In this document: positions 1 to 7,836 of the stretch, piece after piece
Numbering within the stretch: the first letter of the stretch is position 1
How the letters are laid out: every line of letters starts with the position of its first letter
NCBI GenBank assembly: GCA_903913285.1
Contig: CAIWKO010000035.1
Span: 1 to 64,000 of the forward strand
Reading direction: 5' to 3'
Source: an uncultured Bacteroidales bacterium
GTDB taxonomy: Bacteria > Bacteroidota > Bacteroidia > Bacteroidales > CAIWKO01
DNA length: 64,000 nt
The notes under the pieces: generated by a model
Database searches by the model: none
The model's input: the letters and a program-made list of their open reading frames with translations, nothing else
Told to the model about the DNA's origin: nothing
Translations under genes and position numbers: made by a program

Positions 1-3000
1 ACAAAAGTTCCCGCTGTTCCAGTTGGAGCAGTGACCGTAGCATTAGAGCCAGCAGGAATATTTATTGTAGTGTTTGTTGCTCCGTTTATATTGTAGGTTA
101 CAACTTCAGCTAAAGCCTGAGGATTTGTAAATGTAATAACAGGAGCAGTTCCATTCTGACAAACAGTGGTAGTACCGCTTATAGTTGCAGTAGGAGTTGG
201 ATTTACTGTCACTGTCACCGTAAAAGTAGCCCCAACGCAACTTCCTAATGAAGGAGATGATGTAGGTGTAACGGTATAGGTCTCTGTTGCAGGACTACTT
301 GTTGTATTGGTAAGTGTTTGGCTAATTGTAGTCTGTCCAATTGTCTGTAGAATGCCACCTGTAATGGCGCCTAAAGGGCTACTAACAGGAGCAGTCCAGG
401 TATAAGATGTACCCAGCGGCACAATAATTCCTAAAGGAATATTATTAGTTGGGGATACATTAAAAGTTCCCCCACTACAAATTGTTGATGTTTGATTTGG
501 AATTACTGGTTTTGGATTAACTGTTAAAGTCGTTTGACTTGAAGGACTTGCTCCACACTCATTAGTTTCAGTTACTGAAATTGCATAAGCTATGGGCGTG
601 CTTCCATTATTTGGATATGTGATTGCAGGAGGCACTTGTTGGGAGCTATTATTAGGGGTTCCTCCAGGAAACAACCAATTATATGTCTTTATTGATCCAT
701 AACAATCTGCAAAAGTTGCAGTAGGGCTAACTGTCCCTCCTGCACAAATAGGTAAAAGAGTATTAATGTTTACAATTGGAGGGGCTTTAACAGTATCATA
801 TTTAGTAGAAGTATCCGTTCCACAGCTATTTGTAATCGAATATGATATTTTATAAACGCCAGGATCATTAAATGTAAAAGTGGCATCTTTCGTTGTCTGA
901 TCAGTCCCAGGCAGATAGGTCCCAGAAGATGGAATACAAGTCCCTGAACCAAGAAATGTGACATGCCAAAGATATGAGAAATCGCTACAAACATTAGGTG
1001 TCGATGATGCTCCATGAGCTGTTATTACTAATGGCTTGCATCCGGAGGTTTTGTCAAGTGTGAAATTTGATATTGGAATTGGGCTTACACAAATAGTCTT
1101 ATACATTGTGTCAGCGGCACAAGTTCCGTTGTCTGCAATTAAAGTCACAATGTACAATCCCGTAGAATTATATAAATGAGTTGGATTTTCGAGAAGCGAA
1201 GTATTACTATCTCCTGTTGATGGATCACCAAAATACCAAATATAATTGGTAGAAATATCACAACTGAATGCAAAACCATGAATAGAAGTATTTGTAAAAC
1301 TAACTGCTGTTGAAATACAATTAATTATCGGGAATAAAAAATTTGCATGAGGCCTTTTATAAACAGCGATATTTCCACCAGTGGAATTCTGACTACATGT
1401 TAAAATAGATGCTGAAACATTTATTATATATGGGTGGTTAATATCTGTAGTAGTATCACAAGTAGTAGTTTTATATGTGTGACAAATCTTAATGCTATCA
1501 GTGCCTAAAGGAGGTTGGGTGCTATTTCCAATATATCCATCTCCAAAATTGAAATTATAAATTGTTTGAGCTGCATTTGAGCTAATTCCAGTTAAGGTCA
1601 CACAATAATGACTCGAATCACAATCATACCCGACTATTGGCCATGTTATTGTAAAGCCTGGACGAGAAATTACAGAGACTGGAATCAGAATAGAATCTTT
1701 GCATAAATTAGTATTTGTAACAACATATTTAAGTGTATAAGCACCTGTAAGTGAATAGGTGTGAGTTCTTGTACTAGTAAAAGGAGTAGGAATACTTGAC
1801 GATGCTCCATCACCCCAATAAATTATTAGTGTTGAAAAATTCGAGCTATTTGCAGTAGATGAGTCTTTAACTGTAAGTGTTTTTGTATCGCATAAAATAA
1901 AATTATTATGACTTATGTCAATAAGTTTAGGTATTGGCAATGAATTAACTGTAACACTAACACTTGCTGTACTTGAGCATCCAAGGTTTGTTCCAGTAAC
2001 AACATAAGTCATTGTTGAATTAGGAGATACTATTTTTGGGTTCCCTGAGCCTAACCCGCTACTCCAGACATATGTTGTCGCTCCTCCTCCAGTTAAAGTG
2101 CTTGATGAACCTTTACAAATTGGAGTTGGATTTGCGCTAGCTGTTACTGAAGGTAAAGGGTTTACCAGAATAGGATAGTTAGCTGATACAGTTCCATTAC
2201 CGCAGGCATTTGTTCCAGTAACTGTTAGAATCCCTGAAGTAGCTGAAGCGTAAAATGTAATTGTTATTGAATTAGTTGATCCATTAATTGTATAACCAGT
2301 ACCAGAATAAATCCAATTATACACGGTTGCATTTGTAATTACAGGAACACTATATGAAACTCCAGCTTGCCCCTGACAAACAGTTGCTGGTCCAGATATT
2401 GTTCCAGCTCCTAATGGTAAAGGATTTACACTAATAATTACAGAATTTCCGGTAAATCCATTGGAGCGGACGCAACCGTTGGCATCTGTTACCGAAACTA
2501 GATTATAAGTTGTTGTTGTTGTAACAGGGTTAGTAAATACATTGAAGGCAGTTCCACTGATTACAGAGTTTTGAGTTCGGTTTGATGTGCCGTCATTATA
2601 TACTACTGTATAAGGTCCAGTGCCAAAAGTAGCCGTCCAAGTTAACATTCCTGTGCCAGTAACACAAAATGGTCCATTAGCTGTAAGGCTGCCTTGAGGA
2701 TTTGGATTTACAGTAATAATATCAGAAGGGTCAGTAAATCCACTTGATCGGACGCATCCGTTTGCATCTGTTACCGAAATTAGGCTATAAGTAGTAGTAG
2801 TTGATACAGGGTTAATAGCTACATTGAAGGCATTTCCACTAAATACATTTGTTTTGGTATGATTTGATACACCATCATTATACACTACGATGAAGGGTCC
2901 AGTGCCGGAAGTTGCTGTCCAGGTTAATGTTCCTATACCAGAAGCACAAAATGGCCCATTAGCGGCAAGACTGCCTTGTGGTAATGGGTTTAGAGTGAGA

Positions 3001-3371
3001 GTTACTGTATTCGACGTGCTATTTGAACTTGCACAAGTTATATTGCAACGATACTGATAAGCACCACTATTGGTAATTCCACTTATAGTCATTGCGGCGG
3101 AAGTAGCATTAGTATAAATAGAGCCTGCCGGTGTGCCATTAGTTACATTCCCCCAAGGCCCACCATTTTTATATTGCCATTGATAAGAAATCGCAAAAGG
3201 ATCCACAACAGTTAAGACAACACTAGTCCCAATACATACTGTTGTGTCTTGAGGTTGTATTGTGATATTACATTGAGCAGATAAATTAAAACTGTGTAAA
3301 AATGGAATTATTAGAATAATTATCGAAAATGTTCTTATAAAGAAATATTTCAAAGGAATAATTATTTTCAT
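1..3371 (-). CDS. Giant secreted surface protein, 5' part (C-terminus beyond window)
   Basis: The frame is open from an ATG at 3371 to the left window edge, about 1123 codons. The protein starts with a signal peptide (MKIIIPLKYFFIRTFSIIIL then a hydrophobic stretch, ending near LSAQ). It continues as a Thr/Ser/Gly-rich chain of Ig-like and PKD-like modules, each with a C-x-G or VC-x-G element and ending in TVNP, TLNP or similar linkers. Bacteroidota proteins of this type are usually T9SS-exported adhesins or cell-surface structural proteins ending in a type A sorting or gliding-type domain; that end would lie left of the window and is not seen. Two adjacent modules, about 2430-2700 and 2700-2990, are near-duplicates. 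No enzymatic domain was recognised. The function, surface adhesion or matrix, is inferred from architecture only. Confidence 0.85.
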   Translation of the reverse strand, partial: MKIIIPLKYFFIRTFSIIILIIPFLHSFNLSAQCNITIQPQDTTVCIGTSVVLTVVDPFAISYQWQYKNGGPWGNVTNGTPAGSIYTNATSAAMTISGITNSGAYQYRCNITCASSNSTSNTVTLTLNPLPQGSLAANGPFCASGIGTLTWTATSGTGPFIVVYNDGVSNHTKTNVFSGNAFNVAINPVSTTTTYSLISVTDANGCVRSSGFTDPSDIITVNPNPQGSLTANGPFCVTGTGMLTWTATFGTGPYTVVYNDGTSNRTQNSVISGTAFNVFTNPVTTTTTYNLVSVTDANGCVRSNGFTGNSVIISVNPLPLGAGTISGPATVCQGQAGVSYSVPVITNATVYNWIYSGTGYTINGSTNSITITFYASATSGILTVTGTNACGNGTVSANYPILVNPLPSVTASANPTPICKGSSSTLTGGGATTYVWSSGLGSGNPKIVSPNSTMTYVVTGTNLGCSSTASVSVTVNSLPIPKLIDISHNNFILCDTKTLTVKDSSTANSSNFSTLIIYWGDGASSSIPTPFTSTRTHTYSLTGAYTLKYVVTNTNLCKDSILIPVSVISRPGFTITWPIVGYDCDSSHYCVTLTGISSNAAQTIYNFNFGDGYIGNSTQPPLGTDSIKICHTYKTTTCDTTTDINHPYIINVSASILTCSQNSTGGNIAVYKRPHANFLFPIINCISTAVSFTNTSIHGFAFSCDISTNYIWYFGDPSTGDSNTSLLENPTHLYNSTGLYIVTLIADNGTCAADTMYKTICVSPIPISNFTLDKTSGCKPLVITAHGASSTPNVCSDFSYLWHVTFLGSGTCIPSSGTYLPGTDQTTKDATFTFNDPGVYKISYSITNSCGTDTSTKYDTVKAPPIVNINTLLPICAGGTVSPTATFADCYGSIKTYNWLFPGGTPNNSSQQVPPAITYPNNGSTPIAYAISVTETNECGASPSSQTTLTVNPKPVIPNQTSTICSGGTFNVSPTNNIPLGIIVPLGTSYTWTAPVSSPLGAITGGILQTIGQTTISQTLTNTTSSPATETYTVTPTSSPSLGSCVGATFTVTVTVNPTPTATISGTTTVCQNGTAPVITFTNPQALAEVVTYNINGATNTTINIPAGSNATVTAPTGTAGTF

Positions 3372-4189
3372 ATAAAATTAACCTTTCAACAATATAAATT
3401 TTTAGACCATATAACCAAAATTGGTAATTAAATTTTTTACAAAAACTGTGAGAATATTAGTTGGCCGTTTATTTTGTTAGTGGATAAATTTAGATGAAAT
3501 AAGTATAGAAGAATTTATAAAAAATTTAGCGTCAAATGTAGATATTAATCCGTAATAAAACAAGAATAATTTAATAATTAATTTTTTAGCCAATGATATG
3601 TAGGCATAGAGACATTAATAATTTTATGATAAAAAGGATAGCTTATAATTTTAGGTTATTTGAAATGAAGAAATCTTTGTGATTTAATAAAAATTTATGA
3701 AAATATTATGAACATTAATTTAGTAGAAAATTCTTTTATGTCATTAACAGCCGCTCTATTTTTTGAATAAATCATATCGTGTTTTAAAACAAACCTAATT
3801 ATATGTTTTTTAAAAAAATTTCAAATATAAATATATGAATTTATAATTTACAAAAAATAGCATGTGTTCTAACAAATAAAAATGGCATTCTACAAACGTC
3901 ATAATTATTAGCTATAAAAATGTTATTTTACCCCGACGTTGCAATAAATAATCAATTCCAAAAAAACATCTGCTGCAATTTTTTGAAGTTTTTTTGTAAC
4001 TATTTTTTTTACTAATGAATACATGGTATCGAAAAGATGTCAAAAAAACTGGAACTAATCATGACGTATTTCTTAAAATCTTTACGAATTCATCAAATTA
4101 GTTTTGTGTTTTTTCGTGTTTACAAAAAAACACATAAAACCATTCATCCACACGTAGCTACACGTAATATTACGTAAAAACATCAAATT
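3372..4189. other. AT-rich non-coding stretch
   Basis: No credible coding frame is seen in this roughly 0.8-kb stretch upstream of the giant surface protein. It is very AT-rich with many homopolymer runs. It holds a perfect 14-bp palindrome, ACGTAATATTACGT, at 4162-4175, preceded by CACGTAGCTAC. The promoter of the minus-strand surface gene should lie near 3380-3450, but no clean TAnnTTTG element was found. Confidence 0.5.
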
Positions 4190-4300
4190 TTTTGCAAAAT
4201 AATTCAAGGATATGTTGAAATTATGTTGAATAGAGTGGGGGCAGATCCGTATAGAAAAAAATTATTCTCCGAAAAATTTGCAAGAAAAGGTGAATGAACC
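4190..4300. repeat. Leader-like dispersed repeat, copy 1 (without array)
   Basis: About 110 bp are closely similar to 7685-7795. Shared blocks include AAAATAATTCAAGGA, TGAAATTATGTTGAAT, GTGGGGGCAGA, CCGTATAGAAAAAAATTATT and CTCCGAAAAATTTGCAAGAA. At 7.7 kb the same sequence is followed by a 21-bp tandem array; here it ends at about 4300 and abuts the end of a broken gene instead. A shorter part recurs at 7360-7428. It is a dispersed repeat, probably the fixed flank of an element family. Confidence 0.75.
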
Positions 4301-4623
4301 TAATTATTGATGTGTTTTTAAGTGCTTGCTGCAATTCATTCGGGTATGGCACATAACTACCCTCTGGTTTGCAAGAAACGTTTGTAATAAAAATAACAGT
4401 GTCAATTGTCAAATGAGTTTCATTTGCATCTTTTGTTGGAAATGCTACATAAACACCGCTTTTTCTTTTCGTGGTTCATAACTATCCTGAATTTGCTTGG
4501 TTGCCTTGTCTGAAAAATGAATTTTGCAAGGTGTTTTTAAATGTAAATAGTATGACCATTCTTTTGTCCTTCAATCAGAATTCCGTCTTGTTTAAGTGCT
4601 AAAATCCAGTCTTTAGTTGTCAT
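4283..4623 (-). pseudogene. Broken small gene of unknown function
   Basis: Reading leftwards from an ATG at 4623, the protein starts MTTKDWILALKQDGILIEG and hits a stop after about 28 codons. A change of frame near 4537 continues with LKTPCKIHFSDKATKQ and reaches SYEPRKEKA. A second change, in an A-rich run near 4460, continues with VYVAFPTKDANETHL, then VIFITNVSCKPEGSYVP and PNELQQALKNTS. All three segments look like protein and line up in order, so I read this as one former gene of about 110 codons with two frameshifts. Its 3' end merges with the dispersed repeat at 4190-4300, which may have inserted there. I do not recognise the family. Confidence 0.55.
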
Positions 4624-4655
4624 AGGTTTATGATTTATTAAAGGTGCTACTAACG

Positions 4656-4735
4656 TTTAAGATTTTATCCGTAATTTATGATTACTTTAGTGCCTAAATT
4701 TATTTTTTTGGCTAAACGGAGGATAAAATCTTAAA
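4656..4735. repeat. 80-bp element with perfect 15-bp terminal inverted repeats
   Basis: TTTAAGATTTTATCC at 4656-4670 is repeated in perfect inverse orientation at 4721-4735, with 50 bp between. The stem can extend by a further GT/AC pair across a one-base bulge. It lies in non-coding DNA between the broken gene and the MORN gene. It could be a tiny non-autonomous element (MITE-like) or a long RNA hairpin. No flanking target duplication was evident. Confidence 0.5.
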
Positions 4736-4871
4736 TGACCGCTTGACTAAGGTAGAGCAGAAAAAAGAGTAAAAGAGCGGCTTTTGAAAAGTTTAGAGTC
4801 GAAAAAAAATATTAAAAAGGATTAACCCGATTGTTATTAAATAAAGTTAGAAAAATATTAATTAATAAAAA

Positions 4872-5278
4872 ATGAAAAAGTTAATTTATTCAATCAATTT
4901 ATTTCTACTAATTTTTATTTTAGGGATTGAGTTTTCTGTGGGTCAAAATACTGAAAAATGTATTAGTGGTAATTTCCAAAATGGATATGGTATTTACATA
5001 TATGATTGTAATACAGCTGGTAATTGTATTAAATATGAAGGCTATTGGAAAGATGGTAAAAGAAATGGAAAAGGAACAGAGACTGAGACATCAGGAAATG
5101 ATATGAAGATAATTGGAAAGATGATAAAAGAACTGGAGAAGGTACTTTTACCTCTAATAATGGAGATAAACGGATTGGAACATGGAAGGATGGTAAACCA
5201 ATAAAAGGAGATACTATAAAGGAAGTTAATAAAATTTCTGACGAAAAGCAACAGCGAGTTGATAACACAGCAAAATGA
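4872..5278 (+). pseudogene. Secreted MORN-repeat protein, frameshifted
   Basis: The gene begins MKKLIYSINLFLLIFILGIE with a cleavable signal peptide ending FSVGQ. MORN-type repeats follow: YEGYWKDGKRNGKG in the first frame (about residues 55-68), then NWKDDKRTGEGTFTSNNGDK and GTWKDGKPIKG in the +1 frame. One missing base near 5100-5104 (GAT-ATG-AAG where GAT-TAT-GAA is expected) splits the repeat run. In the original frame translation stops at 5204; in the shifted frame it runs to TGA at 5276-5278. MORN proteins are usually membrane- or surface-associated scaffolds. This may be a true pseudogene or a base-calling error. Confidence 0.7.
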
Positions 5279-5303
5279 TACTATTAGTTATGATTCTTAA
5301 ATT

Positions 5304-5684
5304 ATGGATGAAAAAAACTTAAATATTTACCTGAGAGATTTGAAATTTGTAGTTATTGCAGATTCTACTAGCCATAATCCAATAGGAATATATTTTGATT
5401 TTCGGTTACCTTCAATACACGCCGATATTTTTTTGGATGCAGTAGCAAAATATAAATTAATTGGACAAAGTATTAGTGTTCAGGGAGGAGGTAGAATTAC
5501 AAAAAGAGAAAATTATATCGTATTTCACGGACGTTCGCAAAAATATGGACGTTATGAAGATAAAGTTGTTCTTTTGTTAGCGCTGGAGCAACCCTATTTT
5601 AAAGACAAAAAATACACATTACTATCAAAAGCCGGAAGAGATGATGTGGATGAAATTATTAATGAATTTTGCAGCAAAAAATAA
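5304..5684 (+). CDS. Janus/Ocnus (phosphohistidine phosphatase)-like protein
   Basis: A 126-residue cytoplasmic protein with no signal peptide. Three elements match the Janus/Ocnus family, whose best known member is the 14-kDa animal phosphohistidine phosphatase PHPT1. SIHADIF (His39) corresponds to the catalytic-His segment YHADIYDK; GGGRI at residues 61-65 corresponds to LGGGRI; and FHGRSQKYG at about 74-82 corresponds to the YGYSMAYG segment. The length agrees with the family (about 125 residues). Family knowledge predicts removal of phosphate from phosphohistidine or phospholysine; activity here is inference. It lies 25 bp after the frameshifted MORN gene and 24 bp before a transpeptidase-like lipoprotein, so the three may share a transcript. 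Confidence 0.75.
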   Translation: MDEKNLNIYLRDLKFVVIADSTSHNPIGIYFDFRLPSIHADIFLDAVAKYKLIGQSISVQGGGRITKRENYIVFHGRSQKYGRYEDKVVLLLALEQPYFKDKKYTLLSKAGRDDVDEIINEFCSKK

Positions 5685-5708
5685 AACAAATTTTAAAAAA
5701 CAAAAACT

Positions 5709-6809
5709 ATGAAAACAAAGCAAAGAGTTGATTTTATCGTGGTATTAGTTTTTATATCAATTATTTTGTGTGTTACTTCTTGTAAAAGCCACAAAAATCT
5801 GCAACCAAAATCGACCCTTGACACCCTGTTGCAAAAAGTTGCTGAATCAGAATTAAAAGAAACGATGCAAATGAACAAAGCTGACTGGGGTTGCGTTGTG
5901 CTGATGGATGTGGACAGCGGTGAGATAAAAACTATGGTTAATCTTGGACGTGATACTGCCTCCGATAAATTTTATACGAAATCGCCTAACTATGCAACCA
6001 CTAAACTTATTGAACCGGGACAATTGTTCACACTTGCATCCATTATGGTTTGTTTGCAGGATAAATTAATTAACTTAAACGATTTAACATTTACAGGAAC
6101 CATAACTTTTTTGGATGCAAAAATGATGGATTCGGATACGAATATGAAAAGCTGTACTATTCAACATGCTTTTGAATATTCTTCTAACGTTGCCATTGCA
6201 AAAATGGTGACTCAAAATTATAGGGCAAACCCTGAAAAATTTGTTGACCATCTTAAAGAATTCATGCTTGATAAACCTTTAGGATTAAATGATGTTGCTG
6301 AGCCAAATCCAGTAATGATTACTCCTACATCCCGGGCTTGGTGTCCAATAAGTTTACCCTGGCTTTCTATTGGGTACGGAATAAAATTGACCCCCATGCA
6401 GATACTTTCATTTTACAACGCAGTTGCAAATAATGGTAAATTGCTAAAACCAATTCTTACAAAATGTGATACTACCATCATTCCTCATGTGCTTAAAGAT
6501 CAGATTTGCTCTATAGATGCACTTGCTAAAACCAAAACTTTACTTAATGGAACTGTAAACAAGGGGGCTATGCATGAAATTGGATGGCCAGGAATGTCAG
6601 TCGCAGGAAAAGGGGCAATCGTAAAAAATTATTCGGTAAAAGAAAATGGTAATAGTAGTTTGATGCTTTGTGCCGGATATTTTCCTGCTGATAAACCGAA
6701 ATATTCTTATATTGTCGCTATCAATCATTATGGAGACATATACCCAAACTGGTCGCCCCTTATTATCAGAAATATTATTGGTTATATGCTTTGTGGAGAA
6801 AAAAAATAA
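5709..6809 (+). CDS. Lipoprotein with degenerate penicillin-binding transpeptidase domain
   Basis: A 366-residue protein with an N-terminal hydrophobic segment and lipobox VTSC (Cys25), so a predicted lipoprotein. From about residue 60 it follows the FtsI/PBP2-type transpeptidase fold: WGCVVLMDVDSGEIKTMVNL, then IEPGQLFTLAS, FEYSSNVAIAKM and a conserved SIGYGIKLTPMQILSFYNAV block. The active site is altered. The SxxK motif that follows EPG is Q-L-F-T (residues 105-108), so both the nucleophilic Ser and the Lys are missing. The SxN motif is kept (S158-S159-N160). The KTG triad is K-G-A (301-303). The N-terminal dimerisation domain of true class B PBPs is also absent. It is therefore probably a non-catalytic paralogue that binds peptidoglycan or a partner. 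It is followed 36 bp later by a small secreted protein. Confidence 0.8.
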   Translation: MKTKQRVDFIVVLVFISIILCVTSCKSHKNLQPKSTLDTLLQKVAESELKETMQMNKADWGCVVLMDVDSGEIKTMVNLGRDTASDKFYTKSPNYATTKLIEPGQLFTLASIMVCLQDKLINLNDLTFTGTITFLDAKMMDSDTNMKSCTIQHAFEYSSNVAIAKMVTQNYRANPEKFVDHLKEFMLDKPLGLNDVAEPNPVMITPTSRAWCPISLPWLSIGYGIKLTPMQILSFYNAVANNGKLLKPILTKCDTTIIPHVLKDQICSIDALAKTKTLLNGTVNKGAMHEIGWPGMSVAGKGAIVKNYSVKENGNSSLMLCAGYFPADKPKYSYIVAINHYGDIYPNWSPLIIRNIIGYMLCGEKK

Positions 6810-6845
6810 ATTATGCATTTTTATAAGAAACTTAAACAATAAATT

Positions 6846-7223
6846 ATGAAAAAATTATTATTCTTTTCATTGCTGGTACTGATGATAACAATGAACATTA
6901 AAGGCTATTCCCAAACATGGGATAAAAAGAATATTGAGAAAAGAGAATTTGAAATATTGTATAAAACTTGTAAGTTGGGACAGGGTATAGACCAAAATGA
7001 TTTCACCGACCTATTTGTAAACGGGCTAATTGAGGAAATGATTAAAAATATTAAAGACACCAAGAATATGGAGCAAATAAAAATGATAATCGATAATAGC
7101 CGAAGTTATTTCGATTTGAAGTGTGCTTCTTATATTGCAAAAGTTGATTCAGCACATAAAGCTTACATTCTTAATATTAAGGCCGATAGTGTGGTTATGC
7201 CTGAAAACGGAAAAAGAGACTAA
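6846..7223 (+). CDS. Small secreted protein of unknown function
   Basis: A 125-residue protein starting MKKLLFFSLLVLMITMNIKG, a typical signal peptide with cleavage likely after YSQ. The mature part is charged and mostly helical in character (WDKKNIEKREFEILYKTCKL, then two helices rich in Asp, Lys and Ile), with Cys residues in KTCKLG and LKCASY that could form a disulfide. I recognise no domain. It lies 36 bp after the transpeptidase-like lipoprotein in the same orientation and is probably co-transcribed with it. The 3' side runs into the repeat-array region with no obvious terminator. Confidence 0.65.
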   Translation: MKKLLFFSLLVLMITMNIKGYSQTWDKKNIEKREFEILYKTCKLGQGIDQNDFTDLFVNGLIEEMIKNIKDTKNMEQIKMIIDNSRSYFDLKCASYIAKVDSAHKAYILNIKADSVVMPENGKRD

Positions 7224-7359
7224 ATTTTGTTTGTGATTTTTGTTAAATCATAAGCACCGAAATGTTCAGAGACTGGCGACTGAGATACCTGGATAGCCGA
7301 AAATATCGATAGACTTCGGATACTTTCTTGATTGAAGGAGGGAAAATAACCCTTTCAGG
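7224..7359. other. Non-coding spacer before array region
   Basis: About 135 bp between the small secreted protein and the first leader-like repeat. No gene or structured RNA is supported. Open frames that cross it on the minus strand are extensions of the array and do not look like protein. Confidence 0.4.
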
Positions 7360-7428
7360 CATCGAAAAATTTGCAAGAACATGTGTATGAACCTTTTTTG
7401 AAGGTGAGTGTCCTAAAAACAACCTGAC
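7360..7428. repeat. Leader-like dispersed repeat, copy 2 (short)
   Basis: The stretch CGAAAAATTTGCAAGAA is followed after a few bases by GAACCTTTTTTGAAGG, TGAGTGTCCT and CAACCTGAC. The same order of blocks occurs at 7773-7836 in front of array B. The outer part of the leader (GTGGGGGCAGA and CCGTATAGAAAAAAATTATT) is missing here. Array A starts directly after it. Confidence 0.7.
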
Positions 7429-7680
7429 TACGTCGCCAAACAAATTGACCACGTCGCAAAACGAAATGACCGTATCGCAAAACAACTTGACCATGCCGCG
7501 AAAACAAATTACCGTATCGCAAAACAACTTGACCATGCCGTAAAACGAAATGACTGTGTCGCAAAACAACTTGATTACGTCGCAAAACAACATGATCATA
7601 TCGTAAAACAACATGACTACGTCGCAAAACAACTTGACTACGTTGCAAAACAAAATAACCTTGTCGCAAAATAGTAGGTA
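7429..7680. repeat. 21-bp tandem array A (12 units)
   Basis: Twelve consecutive units of exactly 21 bp. The best conserved core is GTCGCAAAACAACTTGAC, with variants such as GCCGTAAAACGAAATGAC. Positions 3-10 of the unit (CGCAAAAC) vary least. Because 21 is divisible by 3 and the units have few stops, several frames stay open on both strands and give seven-residue protein repeats. These have no plausible start or N-terminus, and array B keeps a different frame relative to the same flank, so I regard the array as non-coding. There are no unique spacers between units, so it is not a CRISPR array. Confidence 0.9.
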
Positions 7681-7689
7681 AAAACAACG

Positions 7690-7836
7690 TTTTTTGTAAA
7701 ATAATTCAAGGAAAGTGTGAAATTATGTTGAATTGGGTGGGGGCAGACCCGTATAGAAAAAAATTATTCTCCGAAAAATTTGCAAGAATAGGTAGGGACC
7801 TTTTTTGAAGTTGAGTGTCCTGAAATGCAACCTGAC
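7690..7836. repeat. Leader-like dispersed repeat, copy 3 (full length, precedes array B)
   Basis: The first about 105 bp match 4190-4300 and the last about 65 bp match 7360-7428, so this copy joins the two halves. It contains AAAATAATTCAAGGA, GTGGGGGCAGA, CCGTATAGAAAAAAATTATT, CCGAAAAATTTGCAAGAA, CCTTTTTTGAAG, TGAGTGTCCTGAAA and CAACCTGACC, then array B begins. Between copies 2 and 3 the last segment differs by one base in length. A conserved reading frame through leader and array is therefore not maintained. Confidence 0.75.

Noticed and set aside
770-1015. 81-codon minus-strand frame
   Set aside because: Out of frame inside the giant surface protein, which is open through the same region.
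4221-4412. Separate 63-residue minus-strand gene
   Set aside because: Its first half is the last segment of the frameshifted gene starting at 4623, and its second half is translation of the dispersed leader repeat.
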